A stretch of DNA of 64,000 nucleotides from the NCBI GenBank assembly GCA_943372215.1, contig CALRXU020000021.1:1-64000 (forward strand), in the 5' to 3' direction. Positions within the stretch are counted from its first letter, which is position 1; the number at the start of each line of letters is the position of its first letter. Position numbers and translations under genes: made by a program. The notes under the pieces were generated by a model. That model was not told the origin of the DNA. It saw only the letters and a list, made by a program, of their open reading frames with translations, and ran no database searches. Of this stretch, positions 42,502-51,190 are shown piece by piece. Source of the DNA: UBA6183 sp943372215. GTDB taxonomy: Bacteria > Bacteroidota > Bacteroidia > UKL13-3.

Positions 42502-42888
42502 TTACTTAGTTTGAACAGGTTCTGTTGTCGGTTGCGCAGGTTGTGTTTGTGTAGGAGCTGGTTGCGCAGGTTGTGCTTGCGCTGGTTTTGCAGCCGGCAC
42601 ACTGGTATTCTCAATTTGATCTTTTAAACGGCTTTGTGGTAAGTCTGTTTCTGCATCACCTGATGCAGTTGGGCGCATAAAATTAGAGGATAAAGAAAAT
42701 ACAATCAGTATCACTGCTAGAATCCAAGTGGCTTTTTCCACCATATCGCTGCTGCGTTTTGCACCCATAATTTGGTTAGGTGCTGCAAAGTTTGAGGCAA
42801 TTCCCCCACCTTTAGGATTTTGAATAAGTACCACAAGTGTTAATAACACACACACAATAATGATGAGGATAGAAAGAAATATATACAT
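42502..42888 (-). CDS. secG: Protein translocase subunit SecG
   Basis: This 128-residue SecG has two membrane helices (IFLSILIIIVCVLLTLVVLIQ and ATWILAVILIVFSLSSNFM) flanking the conserved cytoplasmic loop NPKGGGIASNFAAPNQIMGAKRS. SecG assists SecYE/SecA translocation across the inner membrane. The C-terminal 50 residues are a Gln/Pro/Ala-rich repeat tail (AQPAQPAPTQTQPAQP) that is longer than in proteobacterial SecG and of unknown role. It lies 5 bp after the 401-aa TPR gene and is last in the gltA-lptE-TPR-secG operon. Confidence 0.95.
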   Translation of the reverse strand: MYIFLSILIIIVCVLLTLVVLIQNPKGGGIASNFAAPNQIMGAKRSSDMVEKATWILAVILIVFSLSSNFMRPTASGDAETDLPQSRLKDQIENTSVPAAKPAQAQPAQPAPTQTQPAQPTTEPVQTK

Positions 42889-42893
42889 GTTGT

Positions 42894-44099
42894 TTAGTCT
42901 TTAATTTCTGATTTAATTTTTTGAATAAGGCTGGCAAAATACGTCATTTTGCTTGGATATATCAAGCATAATTTTTCATAAGCCCTAATGGCACGTTTAT
43001 AATTGCCTTGTTTGTAATATAAATTGGCAAGTGTTTCAGTTACAAGCTCTTCATCTTCTTCCACACTTTGTTTGGCCATGTTTACCGGATTAAAAAATTC
43101 AGCTTTGGGCCTGCTAATGCTTGGGTTTTCTTTGATAAATTTATCCAAAATATTCTGAAAATCATTCACATTGCTTTTGGCCACAGCACGTTCAATGTCT
43201 TCTCTGGTAACTTCAACAACGGGTTTTATAGGTTCCGTTGGTAAGTCGTTAACAGGTTGCTTTTCAGCAACAAATGCTGGCTTTTCAAGGTTGGTTTTAG
43301 GTGCTATTTCAGCAGGCTTTTTGCCTTGAGCCAAATTTAACCATTCCATAAAACTATGGGTATCATTGGTTTCAGGCACCAGCTCTGTTTCGTCAACTTC
43401 AACTTCAGTTTCAACTGCCGCAGGTTCAAGAGGCAACGCTGGTGTTTTCTGACCAGATAGTTGTTCTTCTTCGGCTTCTATTAAAGTAGCTGAAGTAATA
43501 CGGACTTCAATATTCTCCAATATTGTCAGCTCTGCTTCAAGAGGTGTTGCTGGTTCAACAATATGTTGAGGATCTTCTTCTATTGCTGGTTGGGTAACCA
43601 GTAAGGACTCCGTGTTTGGTGCAATAGGTGCTCTATCTTCAATCAAGGGAGTTTCTTGCTCCTTTGTTTGGACTTCAATTGCTTGAAGCTCTGGAATATC
43701 TGCTTCGTTTTGGCTTGCTGGTGTTACCGATTCAACCGAGGGGGTATTTTGTAAAACAACTTGTTCTTCTTGTGGAGCAAGAGCTTCAATAACCTCTGCA
43801 ATAACAAGTGGAGAAAGTACTGCTTTGACTTCCTCTGCAACAGCCTGTAGGGCTGGTTGTCCATAATGCAGGTAGTGGTAAAGCACTTCCCGGTCTGGAA
43901 CATGTAGGGCCGCTTGTTTTAAAAACTTGTCATACTCATAATGGTTCTCCTGATGCAAGGCTTTAGCCAACAATACCTTTGCATGTATAAAATAAGGGAA
44001 GTCAGCCGACACTTGTTTAAGTGCGGTAATGTGTTTGGCCGAGGGTAAATTCGGCTGCTGAATCAGTTCTATGAAATCCGTTTTTTTCAAGCCTAGCAA
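42894..44099 (-). CDS. Conserved TPR-containing protein next to secG
   Basis: This 401-residue cytoplasmic protein has a conserved N-terminal domain (about 1-90; SAKHITALKQVSADFPYFIHAKVLLAKALH and DREVLYHYLHYG), a long acidic low-complexity linker rich in Glu, Pro, Ala and Val (about 90-310), and a C-terminal TPR-like segment (ETLANLYYKQGNYKRAIRAYEKLCLIYP). It is a recurrent neighbour of lptE and secG in Bacteroidota. Function unknown; envelope biogenesis is suggested by position. The start is uncertain: both TTG at 44099 and TTG at 44090 are possible and no ATG precedes the conserved part. Confidence 0.8.
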   Translation of the reverse strand: MLGLKKTDFIELIQQPNLPSAKHITALKQVSADFPYFIHAKVLLAKALHQENHYEYDKFLKQAALHVPDREVLYHYLHYGQPALQAVAEEVKAVLSPLVIAEVIEALAPQEEQVVLQNTPSVESVTPASQNEADIPELQAIEVQTKEQETPLIEDRAPIAPNTESLLVTQPAIEEDPQHIVEPATPLEAELTILENIEVRITSATLIEAEEEQLSGQKTPALPLEPAAVETEVEVDETELVPETNDTHSFMEWLNLAQGKKPAEIAPKTNLEKPAFVAEKQPVNDLPTEPIKPVVEVTREDIERAVAKSNVNDFQNILDKFIKENPSISRPKAEFFNPVNMAKQSVEEDEELVTETLANLYYKQGNYKRAIRAYEKLCLIYPSKMTYFASLIQKIKSEIKD

Positions 44100-44160
44100 A
44101 TTAAGCTATTTTTTAGGATGCAAAGAAGACAAAGGAAATTGTTTTTGTATTAAAGATGTT

Positions 44161-44667
44161 TTACCAATTAATAAAGGCCTTGTTAAATACATCTTGTACC
44201 AAAATATCGCATACCTGAATAACAAGTGCATTTTCTACAGCCGCAAAGTTTTCCGTGGCTGAATAATCAACAAAGTTGGTAAACTGTTGGGTGAAGTTTT
44301 TACCCTCTTCTTTGGTGTTTTCGTAGGTAATTTCAATGGTAACCGTAAGCCTGTTTACTGCATTCTGTTGATTTCCCTGCACAGCAACGGGGCTATTGGT
44401 GTAGCTCAGTATTTTGCCACTAAAACGAATATCGCCCTCACTTTGGGTAAGTTTAAGCGTGGTTTCATTAATAAACTTGGTTTTGAGTTTTTCTGTTAAA
44501 ATCTGGCTAAACAAGGGCATTACAATGCTGGCCACATTGTTGATGTAGCTTACAGAAAACGTTTTGGCATTAGCAGGAACAGATGCTCCTGTATGCGAAT
44601 AAAAACCACAGCCGGTAAGTAAAAACAAACCGGCTGTGAAGTATAATATGATAATTGTTTTCCTCAA
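44161..44667 (-). CDS. lptE: LPS-assembly lipoprotein LptE
   Basis: This 168-residue protein has a lipoprotein signal with lipobox LLTGC (Cys20), followed by GFYSHTGASVPANAKTFSVSYINN, which is typical of Bacteroidota LptE, and an alpha/beta core with IRFSGKILSYTNSPVA. LptE plugs the LptD barrel and takes part in the delivery of lipopolysaccharide to the outer leaflet. The start is TTG, one nucleotide after the gltA stop; no ATG precedes the lipobox, so TTG is the likely start and translation may be coupled to gltA. Confidence 0.85.
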   Translation of the reverse strand: MRKTIIILYFTAGLFLLTGCGFYSHTGASVPANAKTFSVSYINNVASIVMPLFSQILTEKLKTKFINETTLKLTQSEGDIRFSGKILSYTNSPVAVQGNQQNAVNRLTVTIEITYENTKEEGKNFTQQFTNFVDYSATENFAAVENALVIQVCDILVQDVFNKAFINW

Positions 44668-44668
44668 A

Positions 44669-45991
44669 TTATTTTGAAGCTGTTTGTGCTGCTATTTTAT
44701 TTTTAATCCAGTCAGAAGTAACCGATTTAGGACGCTCCAAGGCAAAACCTAAGGCCCTGTCCCAAATTAAAGAGGTAAGAACCCCTAATGCACGTGATAC
44801 TCCAAACATAACGGTATAAAAATCGTATTCTTTTAAACCGTAGTGCAATAATAATGCCCCACTGTGTGCGTCAACATTTGGCCAAGGATTTTTTATTTTT
44901 TTGAACGTGCCTAAGATGTTTGGCGCTACATCATACACATCCCAAACAATATTAACCAACTCATCAGTTGGCATGTGTTCTTTGGCAAACTCCATTTGGG
45001 CAGTAAATCTTGGGTCGGTTTTGCGCAATACCGCATGTCCGTATCCTGGAACCACTTTTCCTTCGCTAATGGTTTTATTAATGTAAGCCTCAATTTGTTC
45101 TTTGCTAGGTTTACCACCACCAAGGTTCTCTTGCAACTCAAGCACCCAACGGATTACTTCTTGGTTGGCGAGTCCATGCAATGGTCCGGCTAAGCCATTC
45201 ATTGCAGCCGAAAACGCAAGATAAGGGTCGCTTAATGCTGAACCCACCAAGTGCGTGGTGTGAGCTGAAACGTTTCCACCTTCGTGGTCGGCATGAATAA
45301 CCATGTATAAACGCATCAATTCTTTAAAGCCTTCACTATCACCATAGCCCAACATGTGCGCAAAATTTGCAGCCCAATCCAATTTCGGGTTTGGTTCAAT
45401 ATGAATGTCATTTTTATACGTTCTGCGATAGATATAAGCCGCTACGCGAGGTAAGCGTGCAATTAGGTTCATCGCATCTTCAAAAGTATATAACCAGTAA
45501 TCTTTTTTATTTACACCATTGCGGTAAGCAGCAGCAAACTCACTCTCTGTTTGCATAGCCATAATGGCTGCACTAAACTGGGTCATTGGGTGCGCAGTAA
45601 TAGGTAAAGCATCTATTACGGCAAACACGTGTTTAGGCACAACCGCACGTTTGGTCCAGTTGCTTCCAACCTCATACATTTCATCGTAAGTTGGCAATTC
45701 ACCAATTAACATTAAGTAAAACAAACCTTCAGGCAGTGGTTCTTTAGTACCTTCTAAACGAGGAAGCTTCTCTTTTAGCTCAGGAATACTGTAACCCCTG
45801 AAACGAATGCCTTCCTCTGCATCCAATAAGGATGTTTCGGTAATTAAGCCAATCATGCCCTTCATGCCAGATACTACCGCATCTAAGTTGTAGGTGCCCA
45901 TTTGCACTTCGGCATTGGCCTTTAAAAATTCTTTAATTTCTGCCGCTTTTGGTAAGCCAATTTCTTCGAACCTGTTTTTAATTTTGTCCAT
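44669..45991 (-). CDS. gltA: Citrate synthase
   Basis: This 440-residue citrate synthase condenses acetyl-CoA and oxaloacetate at the entry of the TCA cycle. The active-site His is in HADHEGGNVSAHTTHLVGSALSDPY, and the second His in GLAGPLHGLANQEVI is followed by PGYGHAVLRKTDPR. The late Asp lies in NVDAHSGALLLHYGL. Length matches the type found in Bacteroidota and eukaryotes more than the short E. coli allosteric type. It is first in a four-gene operon with lptE, a TPR gene and secG, an unusual metabolic lead for envelope genes. Confidence 0.96.
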   Translation of the reverse strand: MDKIKNRFEEIGLPKAAEIKEFLKANAEVQMGTYNLDAVVSGMKGMIGLITETSLLDAEEGIRFRGYSIPELKEKLPRLEGTKEPLPEGLFYLMLIGELPTYDEMYEVGSNWTKRAVVPKHVFAVIDALPITAHPMTQFSAAIMAMQTESEFAAAYRNGVNKKDYWLYTFEDAMNLIARLPRVAAYIYRRTYKNDIHIEPNPKLDWAANFAHMLGYGDSEGFKELMRLYMVIHADHEGGNVSAHTTHLVGSALSDPYLAFSAAMNGLAGPLHGLANQEVIRWVLELQENLGGGKPSKEQIEAYINKTISEGKVVPGYGHAVLRKTDPRFTAQMEFAKEHMPTDELVNIVWDVYDVAPNILGTFKKIKNPWPNVDAHSGALLLHYGLKEYDFYTVMFGVSRALGVLTSLIWDRALGFALERPKSVTSDWIKNKIAAQTASK

Positions 45992-46119
45992 TAATGCTCG
46001 TTTTAAAAAACCAGAATAGGGTTAAGTTGATATATGATTTAAAACCGCCCGAAATTAGTATTTGTTTTTTGAATAAATAAAATATTAATCATAATTTATA
46101 ATTAATCGGTGTTATTTGT

Positions 46120-46458
46120 TTAAATAAATGCACGGTGTTGCCTCATATACTTAAACAAGTAAACACCAATTGTTACTAAGCCTGCAATAAATAGCATAAA
46201 CGAGGGTACACGAAAATTAAAGTGAAAAAACTCTCCCAACATCCATGTTGAATTGGCACATATCCAGCACAATACGGATAAGTTAGGCCACAACCGTATG
46301 GCTGATTTTCGTGAAGTGTAAGCAATGTAAATGGCCATGGCAATGGTAGGGCCAACCATTAAAACCCCCAGCCACTTCAGTTGCAACATCCAGCAAGTAT
46401 CCTTTACAATCCATAAAGGCAAATGCAGGTTTTCTAGCAAACGTTGGTTTTTTAACAT
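46120..46458 (-). CDS. Small membrane protein (112 aa)
   Basis: This inner-membrane protein has three hydrophobic helices (LKWLGVLMVGPTIAMAIYIAYT, LSVLCWICANSTWMLGEFF, FMLFIAGLVTIGVYLFKYM) and short charged loops. The opening MLKNQRLLENLHLPLWIVKDTCWM precedes the first helix. I do not recognise a named family. It is divergent from the TonB receptor gene and is transcribed alone toward gltA. A perfect -7 box ends four nucleotides before the ATG. Confidence 0.7.
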   Translation of the reverse strand: MLKNQRLLENLHLPLWIVKDTCWMLQLKWLGVLMVGPTIAMAIYIAYTSRKSAIRLWPNLSVLCWICANSTWMLGEFFHFNFRVPSFMLFIAGLVTIGVYLFKYMRQHRAFI

Positions 46459-46462
46459 GTTT

Positions 46463-46470
46463 CAAAACTA
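46463..46470 (-). promoter_or_regulatory. -7 element before the 112-aa membrane gene
   Basis: TAGTTTTG on the minus strand matches TAnnTTTG and ends 4 nt before the ATG, implying a leaderless or near-leaderless mRNA if used. Confidence 0.45.
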
Positions 46471-46532
46471 ATTTTTCACTGCGCTTGCTGTTAACATTGT
46501 TTCAACCTTTGTCGCATATTAATACATCTCCA

Positions 46533-46562
46533 TTGTTTTGCTTCTGTATTTTCGTTATTTTG
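46533..46562 (+). promoter_or_regulatory. Candidate promoter of the TonB receptor
   Basis: TTG at 46533-46535 and TTATTTTG at 46555-46562 (one mismatch to TAnnTTTG) are separated by 19 nt, the expected spacing. The TTG start codon is 20 nt further. Confidence 0.45.
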
Positions 46563-46582
46563 GCCAGTAAATTACACCTCTA

Positions 46583-48895
46583 TTGAAACAATTATACTTG
46601 CTTGTACTTGCTTTGGTGCTTTTTGCCACAAGCAATTACGCACAGCAAACATTATTAACCTGCAAAGTAACACACGCTGTTACAGGGCTGCCTGTAGAAA
46701 TGGCCTCTGTTACCATTAACAAACTCAAGTTAAAAACCGATAGTTTAGGGCTGTTTTCGGCATCACTCCCTACTGGAAAATATACCGTTAGGGTTACAGC
46801 TATTGGTTTTAAATCGGCTGAAAAACGCGCTGATGTGTGGGGAGCAAATACAGAAATGAGCATTACTTTAGAGCCTGAGGTTAGCCAATTGGATCAGTTT
46901 GTGTACTCAGGAGGTAAAATTGAGCGAAAAGCCGCCCAAGAGGTAATGAGTATGAACATTATTAAGCCCAATTTAATTGCCTACTCCAATGCTGCTGATT
47001 TAAGTGATGTGGTAAATAAAGTACCTGGAGTAAGCATGATAGAAGGGCAAATTAGCATACGTGGAGGAGTGGGCTATAGTTATAGTGTTGGCAGTAGGGT
47101 GATGGTGTTGTTAGATGACATGCCTTTAATGGGAGCTGATTTAGGAGATGTGCGATGGAAACTATTGCCCATAGAAGCTGCTGAACAAATAGAAGTTGTG
47201 AAAGGAGCTACTTCTGTATTATATGGGTCAGCCGCATTAAACGGGAGCATTAATGTGCGCACGGGTTGGCCTGGGGCAAAGCCTGAAACCAAAATAAACA
47301 TGTACCAAGGCATTACGGCAAACCCCAAAAGAAAAGAATTGATTTGGTGGGAACGCACTGCCCAGCCTTTTAATACAGGCATATTTTTTAGCCACAGGCA
47401 AAGGCTTGGAAATTTCGATTTGATTTTAAGCGGCAATGTGCACATGGTACGCAGCCATTTGCAACTCAATGACGAGTACAGGGGGAGGAGTTATATTAAA
47501 ACAAGGTATCGCAGCAAAAAAATAAAAGGCTTGAGCTTTGGCATCAACAGCATGTTTTTGTTAGAGAAAGCGGGGAGGTATTTTTTATGGGAGAACCTGG
47601 ATAGTGGAGGCTTTAAGCCTTTTAGTGGAAGTGCTGGGCAGGACTTTTGGCGAATTTACACCATTGACCCTCATTTAACTTATGAGAGTCCCAGTAAGAA
47701 AACAACCCATTCGTTTAAACTACGTTCATACAATATTGTACGTTTTATTGATACGAGCTTAACCCGTCAAACCAACAATGCAGATGCACAACAATACGGT
47801 TTTGATTACAACTGGCAACAACGTTATGGAAAACGGGTAACTTCTACCACTGGATTTTATGGCACTTACTTAACCGCAGTAGGTAATGTGTATGAAGGGC
47901 GTTACCAAGGGTATTCCTATGCTTTTTTCTCTCAAATTGATTACATGTATAAACGGTTTAATATGAGTTTTGGCGCAAGGCATGAGGTAAACCGAATTGA
48001 TACGGTTATTGAACGAAGAAGGCCATTGCTTAAAACAGGGATTAATTACCAAGTGGCTAAAAAAACATTTTTGCGGGCCAATTATGGCGAGGGTTACCGT
48101 TTCCCAACTATTGGAGAAAGATATGTGGATGATGGTGTTGCTACGCTTCGGGTTTTCCCCAATCCTGCTTTAAAAACAGAGTTTGGCTGGACTGCCGAAA
48201 TTGGCGTAAAACAAGGTTTCCGAATTTCAAATTGGTCGGCTCAATTGGATTATGCCTTTTTTTGGCAGGAATACACTGACTTGATTGAGTTTAAATTTGA
48301 CCAATACGTTGGCTCAACCATTGAAAATCCCAATGGTATATTGGGCTTTAAAGCGTTAAACCTACAACAGGCGCGTGTTGCAGGAATGGAGTTATCGTTA
48401 ACGGGAAATGGGAATATCGGTGATGCCATTATAAATGTGTTGGGCGGATATACTTACAGTTATCCAGTGAATTTGGCTTCAGATACTTCCGCAAAAAATG
48501 TGGGAACTTATTTTAAAGATTTTTTTAAAAGCTTTGGTGGTATTGACAGTGTTTATGCGGCAAGAAATATCTTACCATACAGAAACCGCCATTTGGTAAA
48601 GTTTGATGTTGATGTAAACTACCATAAAATAAATGTGGGTTATGCAGTACAATATTACAGCCGCTTTGAAAATATTGACCCCTTATTGTACGTGATTATC
48701 CCTGATTTGGGCAGGTTTATGCGAAATATTGGAACTGGAGATTGGGTGCATCAGGCACGTTTAGGCGTTAACCTAAGTACCACCACCACATTAAGTTTAA
48801 TCATCAGCAACCTCACCAACTTGGAATACGCTACACGCCCAGCAAAAATGGACGCACCACGTACTTTTAGTTTACAAGTAAGGGTTAGGATATAA
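46583..48895 (+). CDS. TonB-dependent outer membrane receptor
   Basis: This 770-residue receptor has signal peptide MKQLYLLVLALVLFATSNYAQ, a CarboxypepD_reg-like domain (about 22-110; VEMASVTINKLKLKTDSLGLFS), the plug (about 125-240; DLSDVVNKVPGVSMIEGQISIRG, GATSVLYGSAALNGSINVRT) and a C-terminal beta-barrel ending SLQVRVRI. It takes up a large or chelated substrate with TonB energy. There is no SusD partner and no sugar-hydrolase cluster, so it is not a typical polysaccharide locus; iron, cobalamin or another small ligand is possible. The start is TTG, as no ATG precedes the signal peptide. Confidence 0.92.
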   Translation: MKQLYLLVLALVLFATSNYAQQTLLTCKVTHAVTGLPVEMASVTINKLKLKTDSLGLFSASLPTGKYTVRVTAIGFKSAEKRADVWGANTEMSITLEPEVSQLDQFVYSGGKIERKAAQEVMSMNIIKPNLIAYSNAADLSDVVNKVPGVSMIEGQISIRGGVGYSYSVGSRVMVLLDDMPLMGADLGDVRWKLLPIEAAEQIEVVKGATSVLYGSAALNGSINVRTGWPGAKPETKINMYQGITANPKRKELIWWERTAQPFNTGIFFSHRQRLGNFDLILSGNVHMVRSHLQLNDEYRGRSYIKTRYRSKKIKGLSFGINSMFLLEKAGRYFLWENLDSGGFKPFSGSAGQDFWRIYTIDPHLTYESPSKKTTHSFKLRSYNIVRFIDTSLTRQTNNADAQQYGFDYNWQQRYGKRVTSTTGFYGTYLTAVGNVYEGRYQGYSYAFFSQIDYMYKRFNMSFGARHEVNRIDTVIERRRPLLKTGINYQVAKKTFLRANYGEGYRFPTIGERYVDDGVATLRVFPNPALKTEFGWTAEIGVKQGFRISNWSAQLDYAFFWQEYTDLIEFKFDQYVGSTIENPNGILGFKALNLQQARVAGMELSLTGNGNIGDAIINVLGGYTYSYPVNLASDTSAKNVGTYFKDFFKSFGGIDSVYAARNILPYRNRHLVKFDVDVNYHKINVGYAVQYYSRFENIDPLLYVIIPDLGRFMRNIGTGDWVHQARLGVNLSTTTTLSLIISNLTNLEYATRPAKMDAPRTFSLQVRVRI

Positions 48896-48919
48896 TAAAT
48901 AGTACAACCAACATTAAAT

Positions 48920-50359
48920 ATGAAATCGATGAAATTAACTTTCTTTTTAGCCTTTTTTAGTTTAGGCCTTGCCCTAATGGCACAGGAGTCAGCAGTTGTT
49001 CTCAGTGACAAAGTATCAAGTAAGGGATTTTTTAAGATACTTATTAAGGATGAGCAAGGGTGTCTTATACTCAGGGATGATGGAAAGTACTCCACTAATA
49101 AATATACATTGTTACGTTACAACAATCGGTTTATTCTAGAATGGAAGTTAAAAATTGCAAACAGATATAAAGATTTAAAGGTCCAAACAGAAAGAGTTCT
49201 TTATATTAATAATAAAATTATCGTTTTACAAACCCATCGCAATAAAAAACAGAAAGAAGTAACTCTTTACATGAAAGAAATAGATAGGTTTGGGAAGGTT
49301 TTATCAGAAAAGGTAGCAGCTAAACGTCACACAAAAAATGGGTATTTACCTTATGAGTTGAGCAGTTTTTCGAATTATATTTTAGTAAAAGATAACCACT
49401 ATGAAGAATATACTGATACGATTGAGAAAAAAGAGTATAGTCTGTTTAATGCTGAAGGTGAATTGTTGTGGAACAGAACGATGGTTTTTCCTCATTCAAA
49501 AGGGCTGTTTCAATACTTTTCTGAGGAAATTGATTCACATGGGAATTTGTTCATATTGACAAGATCAAACTTTACGCTTACAAAGCTCTTTGCTTATTTA
49601 AGACATGAAGACATTCAAAAGGAAATGGTTATTGATACCGGATCTCATTATTTCTTCAACTTACGCTTAAAGTTTTCAGAACAGGGTATATATTTATTGG
49701 GTTTATGCAGAAATGATAATAGGCTAAAAACAGGATTAGCAGATGCCGAATTTAATACAATTTATACTGCGAATATGTCAAATAAGGATTTGTCTATAAA
49801 TTACTCAAAATTTACTCCAATTACCCCCACAATAGATAAGGAGTACAAAAGTTTTGATAGGAGGACTTTTGATAAAGGATACAATGTGGAGATAAAAAAT
49901 ATGATTTATGATGGTAATTTATTTGTACTCACTGAATTCTCAAAAATAATGGTTAGCAAAAATTTTGTGGATGGTCGTACAGTCACCACTACCTCTAGTG
50001 GTAGAGATAACATTATGATTTTTAAATTGAATGAGAATGGGGAGTTGGTTTGGCAAAAGGAAATTGAAAAACACCAAGCTAGTCCAGATGATAAAATGCT
50101 TTCTTTTGTAGTTCTTCATAATGAGAATAAACTACTATTGGCCTATAATCAACCCAAGCTCAACTTAGCCTTAGTTTCAGTCGATAAAGAAAACGGTTCA
50201 TTTAGCCAAGAGCGTTTTTTTACATCGGAGGAATTCAAAAGACTAGCTTTGATTGAATGGGAATCTCATTATGTTTCAGATACTGCACTTTTACTCATGT
50301 TATCTGTTAACAATAATATGAACAGACTGGCTTTTTGGAATCCTTTAAAGAAGAAGTAA
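48920..50359 (+). CDS. Secreted protein downstream of the TonB receptor (479 aa)
   Basis: The product begins with signal peptide MKSMKLTFFLAFFSLGLALMAQ and has no sorting domain at its C-terminus (ending LAFWNPLKKK), so it is probably periplasmic or a soluble outer-membrane-associated protein. The body is beta-rich with many Lys and Asn, with phrases like EYSLFNAEGELLWNRTMVFPH, FKLNENGELVWQKEIEKH and NEFHS-type strands that recur as in a beta-propeller. It follows the receptor by 24 bp on the same strand and may be its partner. No family named. Convergent with the T9SS gene at 50372. Confidence 0.7.
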   Translation: MKSMKLTFFLAFFSLGLALMAQESAVVLSDKVSSKGFFKILIKDEQGCLILRDDGKYSTNKYTLLRYNNRFILEWKLKIANRYKDLKVQTERVLYINNKIIVLQTHRNKKQKEVTLYMKEIDRFGKVLSEKVAAKRHTKNGYLPYELSSFSNYILVKDNHYEEYTDTIEKKEYSLFNAEGELLWNRTMVFPHSKGLFQYFSEEIDSHGNLFILTRSNFTLTKLFAYLRHEDIQKEMVIDTGSHYFFNLRLKFSEQGIYLLGLCRNDNRLKTGLADAEFNTIYTANMSNKDLSINYSKFTPITPTIDKEYKSFDRRTFDKGYNVEIKNMIYDGNLFVLTEFSKIMVSKNFVDGRTVTTTSSGRDNIMIFKLNENGELVWQKEIEKHQASPDDKMLSFVVLHNENKLLLAYNQPKLNLALVSVDKENGSFSQERFFTSEEFKRLALIEWESHYVSDTALLLMLSVNNNMNRLAFWNPLKKK

Positions 50360-50371
50360 TAGGTATAAAAA

Positions 50372-51115
50372 TTACTGCTTTACAAAATTGCTGTAATAAG
50401 TGTTGCTTCCTGCGGTAACCATTACCTTGTAAATGCCTTGTTTATAGTTTTCCAGAACTAAGGCATCAGTTAGGTTATATTGGTAGTTTTGTTGGTGAAC
50501 AATTCTGCCTAACGCATCTATTACGGTAATTTCTCCTTGGCTGTTTGCCGGTAAATAGCTTAAGTCAATGTTTAATAAATTATTGGCAGGGTTAGGGAAT
50601 ACATTAATGGTTGGATTTACATCTCCTGATATCAATTTTGCCAATCCGGTTGTTTTGTAAATAACAAAGGTGTAAGCCTTTACCCTATCTGTTCGGTTAA
50701 ATTGGCTTCCTGAACCATTGAGTTTGTAATAAACAACTGTTACCGTATAAATAGAGTACGTGCCTACTTGTGTGCTATCTGCTTTTCCGGTAAGCAATGC
50801 GCAGCCTTTTTGGCCACCAGGAACAGCGCAGCGGTTCAAACATTGGTAAGTAAAACCCGCAGGTTGTCCTGTTAAACTATCTAAACGCATGCTGTCAATT
50901 ACCACAGGGAAAGTGGTGGCTCCTAATAACACACTGGTATCACGGGGTACCAAAAAACTCAATATTTGATTATAGGTGGCATCTGAATAAGCAGGAGGCA
51001 ATTGTTCCGGAGAAAACCCATAAGTGGTAAAACTTTGGTCTGGGGTGCATTGAGCCATTGATTTGAATGAAATAAAAGACAATGCAACAATCAGCGTAAG
51101 TAGTAGTTTTTTCAT
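50372..51115 (-). CDS. T9SS type A secreted protein (247 aa)
   Basis: This protein has a signal peptide (MKKLLLTLIVALSFISFKSMAQ), a short mature domain (about 22-165) with four cysteines in CTPDQSF, CLNRCAVPGGQKGCALLTG, and a type A sorting domain at the end (INVFPNPANNLLNIDLSYLP ... TYYSNFVKQ). The central domain starts QSFTTYGFSPEQLPPA, a pattern I associate with short Bacteroidota surface proteins, but no function is known. A perfect -7 box lies 22 nt before the ATG. It is probably monocistronic. Confidence 0.82.
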   Translation of the reverse strand: MKKLLLTLIVALSFISFKSMAQCTPDQSFTTYGFSPEQLPPAYSDATYNQILSFLVPRDTSVLLGATTFPVVIDSMRLDSLTGQPAGFTYQCLNRCAVPGGQKGCALLTGKADSTQVGTYSIYTVTVVYYKLNGSGSQFNRTDRVKAYTFVIYKTTGLAKLISGDVNPTINVFPNPANNLLNIDLSYLPANSQGEITVIDALGRIVHQQNYQYNLTDALVLENYKQGIYKVMVTAGSNTYYSNFVKQ

Positions 51116-51137
51116 GCTTGGTTTTTTAAAAGCTTAT

Positions 51138-51145
51138 CAAATATA
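51138..51145 (-). promoter_or_regulatory. -7 element before the 247-aa T9SS gene
   Basis: TATATTTG on the minus strand matches TAnnTTTG, 22 nt before the ATG at 51115. Confidence 0.6.
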
Positions 51146-51190
51146 AAGAAAAGGATAGAAATAATGATAAAATAATCATTTAGGCCTATA

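Noticed and set aside
46583..50359. Polysaccharide utilisation locus
   Set aside because: There is a TonB receptor but no SusD-like gene, glycoside hydrolase or carbohydrate regulator.
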